Positions 17,401 to 25,931 of a stretch of DNA of 64,000 bases are shown piece after piece (positions within the stretch are counted from its first letter, which is position 1; the number at the start of each line of letters is the position of its first letter). The notes beneath the pieces were generated by a model. That model did not search any database. It saw only the letters and a program-made list of their open reading frames with translations, and was not told the DNA's origin. The position numbers and the translations under genes are program-made. Origin of the DNA: Paracoccus sp. TOH (GTDB taxonomy: Bacteria; Pseudomonadota; Alphaproteobacteria; Rhodobacterales; Rhodobacteraceae); assembly GCF_030388245.1 (NCBI RefSeq), contig NZ_CP098362.1, forward strand, positions 434,001-498,000. The letters are read 5' to 3'.

Positions 17401-20400
17401 CTCGTTCTCATAGGCGGATTCGTCGCTCAGCCGGGCATGCGCCTCCTCCAGCGCCGCGCGGCTGGCGGCGGCCGCGGTCCAGAAGGTCACAACCGCCTCC
17501 TTGCCCGGGTCGATGGTTAGCCGCCGGGTGAGCGAGAAGATCGGGTCGAGCGTGTAGCTTTCCCCCGGCGCCAGCCCGGCCAGGACGCCCGGGTCGTCCA
17601 GCGCCTGCGGGGCGCGGATCGTGCGGCCGCGGCCGACGAACAGCCGCCGGTCGGTGGCGGCGCCCGCGGGCACGCCGGCGCCGGTCGCCATGTGCATCAG
17701 GTGGCGGTCGGGATCCTGCGGGTTGCGCTTGTTGCGGCGGGCGAAGATCCGGCCCTGGTCCGGCTGCGCCTCGGTGGCGACGAACATGCGCGAAAACGCG
17801 GTATGGGCGCGGTCGGCATCGTTGTTGTCCAGCACGATCTCGCCATAGCTGGTCAGTTCGATCTGGCGCGGCCGGTCCGAGCTGTTGCGCAGCTTCACCC
17901 GGGCGCCGCGCGCGTCCAGGTCGTCGGACAGGATCACCTCGGTCTCGCAGAAGATGCCCTCGCCGCTGGCGATGAAATTGGCCTTGTAATCGAACAGGCG
18001 CGCGGAATAGGCGATGCCGGGGTCGAAGCCGGGCGCCGCCGTCGCCGACCACCAGCGCCCCGAACCGGCATCGCGGATGAACAGGAACTCGCCCCAGGCA
18101 TCCGCCGCCGGGTCGGGGCGCCAGCGGGTGATGGCGGTGCCGTCCAGCCGCAGCCGGCCGGCACCGCTGGCATCGAGCAGCATCGACAGCCGGCCGTTCG
18201 ACATGACCGCGACGGTATGCGGGGCCGAGGCGGCATCCGCGACCTCGACGATCTCGGTCTGGCCCAGCTCGGACGGGCCGGGCAGCCGCCGCCGCACCGT
18301 CTCGCGCCGCAGGGGCGAGACCTCGCGCGGGGTCTTCTGCTGCAAGAGCGTCGAGACGCTTTCGATCACCGGGTCGGCGTTGAAGCGGTCGCGGTGCAGC
18401 CCGTCCATCAGGCAATTGGCGATGGCCAGCAGGCTCATGCCCTGGTGATGCGCCATGACGCTGCGCACCACGGCGGATCTGCGTCCCTCGGGCAGCCGCG
18501 AGGGGGTGAAGTCCACCGCGTCGAAAAAGCCGTATGCGCCGCGCGCGCCCAGCCGCGCCAGCCGACGCAGGTTCTTCAGCGCGCTGCGCGGGCGGAAAGC
18601 GGCGGCGATGAAGCTGGCATAGGGCGCCACCACCTGATCGTCGCGCAGCCAGCGCCGCAGCGCCAGTTCCGGCACGCCGAAGGCGTAATACTGATAGTTC
18701 ATCTGCGCGTCGCGGGCGTTGTAGGCGCTTTCCGACACGCCCCAGGGCCGGCCGGCACGCCAGCCGTCGCGGATCTGCGCCTCGACCGCCACATCGCAGG
18801 AGCTGTAGAGGATCGAGCCCGGCGGCTCGTCCATGATCAGCGGCGCCATCAGGTATTCGAACATCGAACCCGACCAGCTGACCAGGGTCGAGCCATAGGG
18901 CATGGCGGTCATCGGCCGGCCGAGCCGGTTCCAGTGCTCGGTCGGCAGGTCGCCCTTGGCGATGGCGAAAAGCGAGGCCAGCCGCGCCTCGGAAGCCAGC
19001 AGGTCGTAGAAGGACTGGTCCAGCGCGCCCTCGGCGCAGTTGTAGCCGATGGCGAGCAGCTGGCGCTCGGGGTCGTAGAGGAAAGCGAAATCCATCTGGA
19101 AGGCGACGGCCCGGGCGCGCTCGGCCAGCGCCGCCATGCGCCGGGCCGAGACGGCCACCTCGTCGGGGTCGATGCGGCCCAAGCTCTCCATCTCGTCGCA
19201 GGTGCCGACCAGCCGGCTGGCCCACCAGTCCAGCTCGCGCGCGGCGTCGGTCGGCACCTCGGTCACCAGGCCCTGGATCAGCACCTGCAGGTTGGCGGCG
19301 GCGCGGGCATAGCTTTGCACATGCAGCGGTGCCAGATGCGGCGCGTCGGCGCAGGCCATGCTGCGCCACAGGCCGGTGATGCGCTCGTCGATGCGGTTGC
19401 GCAGCGGGTTCAGGCTGCGCCGCTCGCGCGGGATCGCCGCATGCAGCCGGCGCATCACGGAGAGGATGTCGACCGCGCCCGACAGTTCGGGCAGCAGATA
19501 CAGCGCCGGACTGCGCGCCCATTCCTTCAGCGTCGAGGACAGGGTGATCAGCTGCCCGGCCAGGTTGCCGCTGTCCACCGCCGAGATGTAGCGCGTGCCC
19601 AGCGGCTCCAGCGTGTCGGTCGCATACCAGTTATAGAGATGGCCGTGGTGCCGCTCCAGCCGTTCGACGGTCGAGAGCGTCGCCTCGATGCGGTCCAGCG
19701 CCTCGCCCAGGGTGATCCAGCGGAATTCATGCGCGGTGACGGTCGAGAGCAGGTAGAGCCCGATATTGGTCGGCGAGGTGCGCTCGGCCAGTTTGGGCTG
19801 CGGATCGTCCTGATAGTTGTCGGGCGGCAGGTGGTGGGTGCGCCCGGTCACGAAGGTCTCGAAGAAGCGCCAGATCAGCCGCGCCTCGGCCCGCCATTCC
19901 AGTTGCTCGTCGCCGGTCAGGGCGCGCGCGCCCTCGTGCTTGATCGGGCGGGCGCTGACCCAGGCGATCAGCGGCGCCCCCAGCCACAGGACGCCGAGCG
20001 CCAGGGCCGGCGCCAGATTCTCGGGGCGCAGCAGCGCCACCAGCGCGACGAAGCCCAGCCCCAGGACCAGCCCGCCGCGCATCAGCGCCAGATAGCCCAG
20101 CGGCGTCTCGTGCCCGCGGCTGGCCACGGCATCGGTGGTGGTCCATTCCAGCAGGCCGCGCCGCGACAGATAGACCCGGCACAGGCTGCGCGCCGTGGCG
20201 TCCACCATGCTGAAGGCCATCTGGGGCAAGAGCGTCAGCCGCATCATGAAGGCCATGACCTGGTCGATCAGCTCGTTGCCGATGACCAGCATGTGGCGCA
20301 GCGGCGCCACCCCGGACTGCCGCGGCATCAGCCCCATCAGCCAGCCCAGAAGCTGCGACAGGCCGGCCGAGACGCCCAGCAGCCCCAGCCAGAACATCGC

Positions 20401-22833
20401 ATCGGCATGCGGCAGGCCGATCAGCGCCACCAGCGCCGCCAGCATCAGCCCCACCGGCAAGAGGCTGCGGCGCAGGTTGTCGACGATGCGGAACCGCGCC
20501 AGCGCGTCCAGCCCGTTGCGCAGATCCAGAAGATAGGGCAGCAGCTGCCAGTCGCCGCGCGCCCAGCGGTGCTGGCGCGACAGGTCCACGTCGAAGCGCT
20601 TGGGATAGTCCTCGATGAAGTTCACGTCGGTGGCCAGCGCCGCGCGCAGCCAGGCCCCCTCGATCAGGTCGTGGCTCAGCACCGAGTTCTCGCGGATGCC
20701 GTCCTGCGCGGCGGCGATGAAGGCATCGACGTCATAGATGCCCTTGCCGGTATAGGTGCCCTGGTCGAACAGATCCTGATACAGGTCCGAGACGGTAAAG
20801 ACATAGGGGTCCAGCCCCTTGTCCTGCGACAGGATGCGCTGGAAGGGCGAGGTCTGGCTGCCGTGTTTCAGAAGCGAGGTCACGCGCGGCTGGATCAGCC
20901 CGTGGCCGCGGGCGATGCGCTGCCGCGCCGGGTCATAGACCGGCCGATTGACCGGATGCGCCATCATGCCCACCAGCATCCGCACGGTGTCGCGCGGCAT
21001 CCGGGTGTCGGCGTCCAGCGTCACCACATAGCGGATGGCCTCGGGCGGGCGCGGGCCGGTATCGACGAAGCTGGTGTCGTGGCTGCCGCGCAGCAGCGCG
21101 TTCAGCTCGACCAGCTTGCCGCGCTTGCGCTCCCAGCCCATCCAGATGCCCTCGGCCTCGTTCCATTGCCGGCGGCGGTGCAGCAGGTAGAAGCGCTGCC
21201 CGGTATGGGCATATCGCCCGGACAGCGCGGCGATGCCCTGGCGGGCATAGGCCAGCAGTTCGGCGTCGCGCGGCGTCGTTTCCTCGGTCGCGTCGGTGAA
21301 ATCCGCCAGCAGCGCGAAGCTCAGCGTCGGGTCCGGGTTGGCCAGGTAATGCACCTCGAGATTGCTGAGCAGGTCGTCGATGGTGTCCAGGCTGGTCAGC
21401 AGGCAGGGCACGGCCACCAGCGTCGCATGTTCGGGCGGGATGCCGTCCTTGAACCCATAGGCGGGCAGTTGCGACGGCGCGATCAGCCGGCTGGCGACGA
21501 AGCGCAGCAGCGCCAGCGAGGCGTCGAGGAACGGCGCCAGCGACAGCAGGATCAGCGCGGCGGCCAGAAAGCCCCCGGTCTGCGAGGGCACATAGGCCAG
21601 GCACAGCCCCAGGGCCAGCGCCATCAGCGCCGCCAAGGGCACCACCAGGGCAAGGACGCCCTGACGGCGCAGCAGCCGGGCCAGCCGCTCGCGCCAGACC
21701 GGGCGATAGCCGCATTCGGCCTCGAAGCGGGCCGCGTCGTCGCCCAGCAGCACGACCGAGGCCGGGATGCCGCGCCGCACCGCCGCCGCCAGCGCCCGCT
21801 CGGCCACCTCGGGTTCGGACAGCTCCGAATGGCGCGCGATCATCTCGATGCGGTTGCGGGTGGCGTTGCGGCTCTGCGGGGCCAGCCGCCGGTGGTCGGG
21901 ATCCTCGCGCAGGATCGCCTCGGTGCGGCTGGTGGCCTCGAACCATTCGCGCCAGTTGATCTCGTCCAGCCGCTTCAGCGCCCGGATGACATGCGCGGCG
22001 GTGACGTTGTTGGCGGTCTGGCGCAGCTGCTCGCCGGTCATCATCTGCTCGGCGGTGTGGCCCTGCGCCTCGAGCCGCCGGGCCAGTTCGGCGGTGATGG
22101 CATGGGTGCGGTCCAGCCCGGCATGGATGCGATAGATCACATGCGCCACGAAGGCCGGATTCTGCAGCGAGGCGCCGGGCACCACCAGGTCGAAATCCGC
22201 CGGGCCGGGATCGTCCTTGGCCATCAGCCGGTCCATGGCGGCATTGGCCTCGCGCCGGCCACGGCGGGCCTGCTCGGCCTCCTCGCTCAGCCGCAGCATC
22301 CGCAAGAGCAGCGCATAGCGCAGCATCGAGGGCAGCGACCACAGCTCGCCGATGGTCAGCCATTCGACCTGCTGCGCGCCGGCGATGAAATCGGCGAAGC
22401 TGCGCTCGCGCAGGTCGCCGTCGGTCATCGCGACATAATCCCAGGCCAGCGCCAGCACCCGCGGAATCGGCTCGGCCGCCGGCCGGAAGCGGCCGCGCGG
22501 CAGCGAGCGCAGGAAATCCGGACGCAGGTCGCGATGCAGGTGGCGATAGGTCTCGGCGATGGTGTGGTAATTGTCGAGCAGCCAGCGCGTCGCGGTGGTG
22601 ATGTGCTCGTCCTCGGCCTCGGCCCGCAGCGCGGCCTGGTAAAGCATGCGCTGGTCGCTGTCGGCCTGTTTCAGGTCGAAGCGCGCGGCGCGTTCGTCGA
22701 AATGCGCCGCCTGCAGCGCCCCCCGCCGCAGCACCTCGCGGCCCGCGGCCTCGAAAACCGAGGCGGCGGTCATGCCGGTCCGGCCGCCTTCCGCGATGCC
22801 ACCCCCGTCGGGCGCGCCCCCGTCTGGCTGCAT
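14491..22833 (-). CDS. ndvB: Cyclic beta-1,2-glucan synthase (NdvB/ChvB type)
   Basis: ATG 22833, behind an AAGGGGAGAG Shine-Dalgarno, gives 2780 residues, the full NdvB length. The frame is open 678 codons further upstream but antisense to two real genes, so that part is rejected. The N-terminal half holds membrane helices around residues 380-430 and a family-84 glycosyltransferase with TLDADTRMP (about 608) and QHRWARGDWQ (about 756). Two glycan-binding/GH94-like regions follow, ending in the GH94 phosphorylase domain with GGDWNDGMN (about 2490). The enzyme starts, extends, trims and cyclises glucan from UDP-glucose, giving periplasmic osmoregulatory glucan. No ndvA exporter is adjacent. 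Confidence 0.95.
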   Translation of the reverse strand: MQPDGGAPDGGGIAEGGRTGMTAASVFEAAGREVLRRGALQAAHFDERAARFDLKQADSDQRMLYQAALRAEAEDEHITTATRWLLDNYHTIAETYRHLHRDLRPDFLRSLPRGRFRPAAEPIPRVLALAWDYVAMTDGDLRERSFADFIAGAQQVEWLTIGELWSLPSMLRYALLLRMLRLSEEAEQARRGRREANAAMDRLMAKDDPGPADFDLVVPGASLQNPAFVAHVIYRIHAGLDRTHAITAELARRLEAQGHTAEQMMTGEQLRQTANNVTAAHVIRALKRLDEINWREWFEATSRTEAILREDPDHRRLAPQSRNATRNRIEMIARHSELSEPEVAERALAAAVRRGIPASVVLLGDDAARFEAECGYRPVWRERLARLLRRQGVLALVVPLAALMALALGLCLAYVPSQTGGFLAAALILLSLAPFLDASLALLRFVASRLIAPSQLPAYGFKDGIPPEHATLVAVPCLLTSLDTIDDLLSNLEVHYLANPDPTLSFALLADFTDATEETTPRDAELLAYARQGIAALSGRYAHTGQRFYLLHRRRQWNEAEGIWMGWERKRGKLVELNALLRGSHDTSFVDTGPRPPEAIRYVVTLDADTRMPRDTVRMLVGMMAHPVNRPVYDPARQRIARGHGLIQPRVTSLLKHGSQTSPFQRILSQDKGLDPYVFTVSDLYQDLFDQGTYTGKGIYDVDAFIAAAQDGIRENSVLSHDLIEGAWLRAALATDVNFIEDYPKRFDVDLSRQHRWARGDWQLLPYLLDLRNGLDALARFRIVDNLRRSLLPVGLMLAALVALIGLPHADAMFWLGLLGVSAGLSQLLGWLMGLMPRQSGVAPLRHMLVIGNELIDQVMAFMMRLTLLPQMAFSMVDATARSLCRVYLSRRGLLEWTTTDAVASRGHETPLGYLALMRGGLVLGLGFVALVALLRPENLAPALALGVLWLGAPLIAWVSARPIKHEGARALTGDEQLEWRAEARLIWRFFETFVTGRTHHLPPDNYQDDPQPKLAERTSPTNIGLYLLSTVTAHEFRWITLGEALDRIEATLSTVERLERHHGHLYNWYATDTLEPLGTRYISAVDSGNLAGQLITLSSTLKEWARSPALYLLPELSGAVDILSVMRRLHAAIPRERRSLNPLRNRIDERITGLWRSMACADAPHLAPLHVQSYARAAANLQVLIQGLVTEVPTDAARELDWWASRLVGTCDEMESLGRIDPDEVAVSARRMAALAERARAVAFQMDFAFLYDPERQLLAIGYNCAEGALDQSFYDLLASEARLASLFAIAKGDLPTEHWNRLGRPMTAMPYGSTLVSWSGSMFEYLMAPLIMDEPPGSILYSSCDVAVEAQIRDGWRAGRPWGVSESAYNARDAQMNYQYYAFGVPELALRRWLRDDQVVAPYASFIAAAFRPRSALKNLRRLARLGARGAYGFFDAVDFTPSRLPEGRRSAVVRSVMAHHQGMSLLAIANCLMDGLHRDRFNADPVIESVSTLLQQKTPREVSPLRRETVRRRLPGPSELGQTEIVEVADAASAPHTVAVMSNGRLSMLLDASGAGRLRLDGTAITRWRPDPAADAWGEFLFIRDAGSGRWWSATAAPGFDPGIAYSARLFDYKANFIASGEGIFCETEVILSDDLDARGARVKLRNSSDRPRQIELTSYGEIVLDNNDADRAHTAFSRMFVATEAQPDQGRIFARRNKRNPQDPDRHLMHMATGAGVPAGAATDRRLFVGRGRTIRAPQALDDPGVLAGLAPGESYTLDPIFSLTRRLTIDPGKEAVVTFWTAAAASRAALEEAHARLSDESAYENEHQMAWTRSQVQLHHADITPEEAALFRRYAALLVYPNEALSSQTEHAMGSQSALWPMSVSGDNPIMVLRINDPDLLPVARQAIRMQEYLRMRGLDCDLVILNEQRVSYAAHLHEALNNLCHSMQLLHSRPSVFAVDANGLSPETRDTLLAVARVVIYAQNGNLAEQVQRLEPAELRRGITRPPSRPLQRPALHPDFPAEELQFWNGTGGFDAQGNYVVRLRHGEATPNPWINVVARSDFGFHISAEGAGFSWSANSRDHQLTPWSNDAVSNPPGEGILIRDVGTGAIHTPYAVLSSQREALYQCRHGAGFSEFAAWSGELEITALHSLLPDAPLRVIGLRLANRGTRRLTLDVAQFLEPVMGGARAKTAPYLQLRYLPEARALQCDNPYSIDYAGQRMVLSVDSEVTGLCLSRPIWQGRNRDAGLPAWFDSTLSHRFVHRHDGDPVMMLETRIEIEPGESRTVTFRLAAAPGETARPLLARTETARQAATAQTDRWQHVFGRLQVETPDPAFDLMVNRWLPYQAIACRIRARSAFYQASGAYGFRDQLQDTSAMLVYDPALARDQLLEAGSRQFPEGDVQHWWLPGTGAGVRTMIADDVVWLGHALARYVEVTGDRSILDEPLPFILGRALEPGEHDAFYRPEISDRRATLYEHAALALELAITRTGAEGLPLFLGGDWNDGMNRVGEAGRGQSIWMGWFLARTIAMLAPLAEARGEAERAKRWRTHAARLSRTLDRHGWDGGWYLRGLYDDGTPLGSAQSQECRIDSIAQSWSVISGAGRPARRNPALDAALEHLLDENGMLLRLFTPPFADAPQDPGYIKGYPPGVRENGGQYTHAAIWMVQALCMAGRADDAWRVFRLLNPITHASDAATLQVYRGEPYVVAADVYGAEEKTGRAGWTWYTGSAGWLHRVAVEHILGLRIKGGDRLEVEPALPAHWPGFRASVMIGNRRHEVEVTRDKAGALQIRSG

Positions 22834-23358
22834 GGTTTCGCTCTCCCCTTGCCGGGCCCCCTTCATGAAAAGGCTGCGGCCGGGCAGAGGTTCCCAAAAA
22901 CTCGCGCCGTCTCTTTCGCCGGTTTCCGGGCGCCGGCCTGCGGGGTCTGGGTCTGGGCCGCGGTCAGGCCCCGCGTGGCCGGCCGATCCGCGGGGGACGG
23001 CCTGGTGTTCATCCTTTCTCCCCTGGCTCCTCCGCGCGGCCGGGGCGGGCCGACCCTGCCGCCGGGCCGGATGCTCCAGCTTTTGCCGCGCGTCGGACCC
23101 ATGGCGGTGTCGGGATGCGCGGGCATGGACGCCGCCCTCGACTCGTCCCGTCCCGACGGCTAGACTGCCGCCATGACCAGTTGCTTCCCCCCGCGCAGGA
23201 GCCGGTGCCATACCGGTGTGCTGCTGACGCGCCTTCTGCCCCGGGCAGAGGCGTTGCCGCGCTGACCTCGCGCCCGGGGTTCCCCCATCCAGCCCCCCCT
23301 TGCCCGAACGGCCGCATTCCGGCCGGGGCGCCGCATGAGATTGCCTGAAGGAGCCGAC
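22834..23358. other. 525-bp intergenic gap between the divergent glucan synthase and Rnk genes
   Basis: Very GC-rich DNA with short frames in several phases and no recognisable domain. It must hold the promoters of both divergent genes, but I could not pick out convincing -35/-10 boxes. Confidence 0.4.
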
Positions 23359-23772
23359 ATGGCCAAAACATCGCGACCGCCGGTCATCATCGCCAGCGAA
23401 ACGCTCGACCGGCTGGAACGCCTTGCCGAGGCGGCAATGGCGCGCAACCCCGAGCTTGCCGACCGGCTGCTGACCGAACTGGCCCGCGCCCGCACCCTGC
23501 CGCAGGCGCGGATGCCCGAGGACGCGGCCGGCATCGGCAGCGCCGTCACCTTTCGCGACGAAAGCACCGGGCGCGAGCAGACGGTGGTGCTGGCATGGCC
23601 CGAGGATGCCGACATCGCCGCCGGCCGCGCCTCGGTGCTGACGCCCATCGGGGTGGCGCTGATCGGGCTGCGCACCGGCGCGCGCTTCACCTGGGACACC
23701 CGCGCGGGCGAAACGCGCGAGTTGACGGTGCTGGCCGTCGATCCGGCCGCGCCGGCAAGCCCCGCCGCGTGA
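23359..23772 (+). CDS. rnk: Rnk-like nucleoside diphosphate kinase regulator (GreA/GreB C-domain)
   Basis: ATG 23359 follows GAAGGAG and gives 137 residues, the Rnk size. The N-terminal part is a short coiled-coil-like helix pair (SETLDRLERLAEAAMARN). The C-terminal FKBP-like GreA/GreB domain includes SVLTPIGVALIGLRTG, the signature of Rnk proteins. Rnk binds RNA polymerase in the secondary channel region and affects nucleotide kinase levels in other bacteria. It stands alone here, between the glucan synthase and a spermidine-synthase-like gene. Confidence 0.85.
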   Translation: MAKTSRPPVIIASETLDRLERLAEAAMARNPELADRLLTELARARTLPQARMPEDAAGIGSAVTFRDESTGREQTVVLAWPEDADIAAGRASVLTPIGVALIGLRTGARFTWDTRAGETRELTVLAVDPAAPASPAA

Positions 23773-24003
23773 CGGAGCCGGCAGGATGCGACGGAACCCC
23801 AGGTTTTCGCTTCCGGACCACGGCCCCGCGCCGCGGCCGGCGCTGCCGCATCCTTCGGCGATCTTTCCCCTGCTGATCGGTTTCAGGGCCAACAATGTGC
23901 CGGGGTTGTCCGCGCGCTGACGCCGGGCAACCCGAGGCCATCTTCCGAAACCGTCACGCAATCGCCGGGCGGCCGTCGGCCGGCCCGCTGTCAGGGAACG
24001 ATC

Positions 24004-24726
24004 ATGCCCCTCTGGAATACTCTGGCCCGCGCCGCGACGGCGGCGGGCGACGAAATCCTGCTGCGCCAACGCGGCGCCCTTTACGAGATCCGCTTCAACG
24101 GGCTGGAGCTGATGTCGAATCTCAACCACCAGTCCGAGACCGTGCTGGCCGAGCGCAGCCTGCGCCTGCATGGCCGCCCCGAGGCGCGCGTGCTGATCGG
24201 CGGGCTGGGCATGGGCTTCACCCTGCGCGCCGCGCTGGAGCTGCTCGGGCCGGCGGCGCGGGTCACGGTCTGCGAGCTGATCCCCGAGGTCGCCGCCTGG
24301 AACCGCGATCGCATCGGCCATCTGGCCGGCGATCCGCTGCGCGATCCGCGCGTCGATCTGCGGGTCGCGGATGTGATGGAGGTGCTGCTGGAGCATCGCG
24401 CCGGTTTCGACGTGATCCTGATGGACACCGACAACGGCCCGGATTTCACCGTGCGGCCGGCGAATGGCCGGCTTTACGGCGATGGCGGCCTTGCGGTGTT
24501 GCGCCGGGCGCTGCGGCCCGATGGCCTCGCCGCCTTCTGGTCCGCCACCGCCTCGGAGCCGTTCGAGCGGGTGCTGGACGCCCAGCCCTGGCATTGGCGG
24601 CGCGACGACATCCAGCTGATCGGCGGCCGGGTGGATGCCTTCCACCACATCTACCTGGCCAGCGCCGTGCCGGAACGGGTGGGCGCGCGTCGGGCGGCGC
24701 CCGTGCCTGCGCTGGCCGCGCCCTGA
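24004..24726 (+). CDS. Spermidine-synthase-like methyltransferase-fold protein
   Basis: A 240-residue protein of the polyamine-synthase/methyltransferase fold. GGLGMGFTLRAAL (about 69-81) is the nucleotide-binding loop, CELIPEVAAWNRD the acidic second-strand end, and LMDTDNGPD the aspartate loop. It lacks the N-terminal tetramerisation part of full SpeE proteins, so substrate and reaction are uncertain; many such short proteins are annotated only as spermidine synthase-like. Shine-Dalgarno AGGGA precedes the ATG. Probably a single gene: the HlyD/RbbA operon starts 134 bp later with its own Shine-Dalgarno. Confidence 0.75.
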   Translation: MPLWNTLARAATAAGDEILLRQRGALYEIRFNGLELMSNLNHQSETVLAERSLRLHGRPEARVLIGGLGMGFTLRAALELLGPAARVTVCELIPEVAAWNRDRIGHLAGDPLRDPRVDLRVADVMEVLLEHRAGFDVILMDTDNGPDFTVRPANGRLYGDGGLAVLRRALRPDGLAAFWSATASEPFERVLDAQPWHWRRDDIQLIGGRVDAFHHIYLASAVPERVGARRAAPVPALAAP

Positions 24727-24860
24727 CCGCATAGGCGGGGCGCGCGGGTGCGCTGCCCCGCGGCATGCGGCATTTTCGTCGCGGCGCCCCGCCGGCATGG
24801 CGGCTATGGTGGGGTGCTGCGCATCGATTCGCGCCGCCGTTCCCATCGCGGAGGTCGTCC

Positions 24861-25931
24861 ATGGCAAGCAAGGCAGGATCCTGGTGGGGCATCGCCGCCG
24901 CGGCGGCGGTGCTGGCCGTCATCGGCTGGCTGGCCTGGCAGGGCTTCGCGCGCGAGGATCGGCTGGTCGGCATCGCCTCGGGCAACGGCCGGATCGAGGC
25001 GACCGAGATCGACATCTCGGCCCTGTCCGCCGGGCGCATCGCCCGCATCCATGCTGCCGAGGGCCAGGTGGTGCGCAAGGGCGAAATGCTGGTGCAGATG
25101 GACACGCTGCAGCTCGACGCGCAGAAGCGCCAGGCCGAGGCGCAGTTGCGCCGCGCCCGCATCGGGGTCGAGACCGCGCAGAGCCTGGTGACCCAGGCCG
25201 AGGCGCAGCACCGGGCGGCCGAGGCTGCGGTCGAGCAGGCGCGGGCGGCGGCGGATGCGGCCTCGGGCCGGCTGGCGCGCACCGAAAGCCTGGCGCGCAG
25301 CAATGTCGCTTCGCAGCAGGCGCTGGACGACGTGCGGGCCTCGGGGCGCGAGACGCAGGCGGCGCTGGCCTCGGCCGAGGCCAATCTGGCCGCCGCCGAG
25401 GCCGGGATCGGCACCGCCCGCGCCCAGGTCGTCGATGCCGAGGCGGCGGTGGACGCGGCCCGGGCGGCGATCGAGGCCATCGAGGTGCAGATCGGCGACG
25501 CCACCCTGGAATCGCCGCGCGACGGCCGCGTGCAATACCTGATCGCGCAAGAGGGCGAGATCGTCGCCGCGGGCGGGCGCATCCTGAACCTGATTGATCT
25601 GGAGGATGTCTACATGACCTTCTTCCTGCCCACCTCGCAGGCCGGTCGCGTCGAGGTCGGGGCCGAGGCGCGGCTGGTCATGGACGCCGCCCCGCAATCC
25701 GTGATTCCGGCGCGCATCTCGTACGTCGCGGATGTGGCGCAGTTCACGCCCAAGACCGTCGAGACCGCCGAGGAGCGCGAAAAGCTGATGTTCCGCGTCC
25801 GCGCCCAGGTCGATCCGGGGCTGCTGCGCAAATACAGCAATTACGTCAAGACCGGCCTGCCCGGCACCGCCTATCTCCGCATCGACGCCGAGGCGGGCTG
25901 GCCCGACAGCCTGTCCAACCTTGTGGAATGA
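24861..25931 (+). CDS. HlyD-family membrane fusion protein of an ABC exporter (YhiI-like)
   Basis: ATG 24861 behind GGAGG gives 356 residues. One N-terminal membrane helix (about 7-25) is followed by the lipoyl half [24 protein letters not shown], a long Ala-rich coiled coil (about 85-205) and the second half [23 protein letters not shown]. It bridges the ABC transporter to the outer membrane. It overlaps the RbbA-like gene by 4 bp (ATGA) and forms the usual yhiI-rbbA-yhhJ set. Confidence 0.92.
   Translation: MASKAGSWWGIAAAAAVLAVIGWLAWQGFAREDRLVGIASGNGRIEATEIDISALSAGRIARIHAAEGQVVRKGEMLVQMDTLQLDAQKRQAEAQLRRARIGVETAQSLVTQAEAQHRAAEAAVEQARAAADAASGRLARTESLARSNVASQQALDDVRASGRETQAALASAEANLAAAEAGIGTARAQVVDAEAAVDAARAAIEAIEVQIGDATLESPRDGRVQYLIAQEGEIVAAGGRILNLIDLEDVYMTFFLPTSQAGRVEVGAEARLVMDAAPQSVIPARISYVADVAQFTPKTVETAEEREKLMFRVRAQVDPGLLRKYSNYVKTGLPGTAYLRIDAEAGWPDSLSNLVE

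Noticed and set aside
17692..23163. Very long plus-strand open frame opposite the glucan synthase
   Set aside because: It is rich in Arg, Gln, His and Pro in the manner of an antisense shadow, contains no domain and has no ribosome binding site.
22834..24867. N-terminal extension of the glucan synthase frame by 678 codons
   Set aside because: It is antisense to the Rnk-like and spermidine-synthase-like genes, has no NdvB features, and the protein already has full length from 22833. The open frame is an effect of high GC content.
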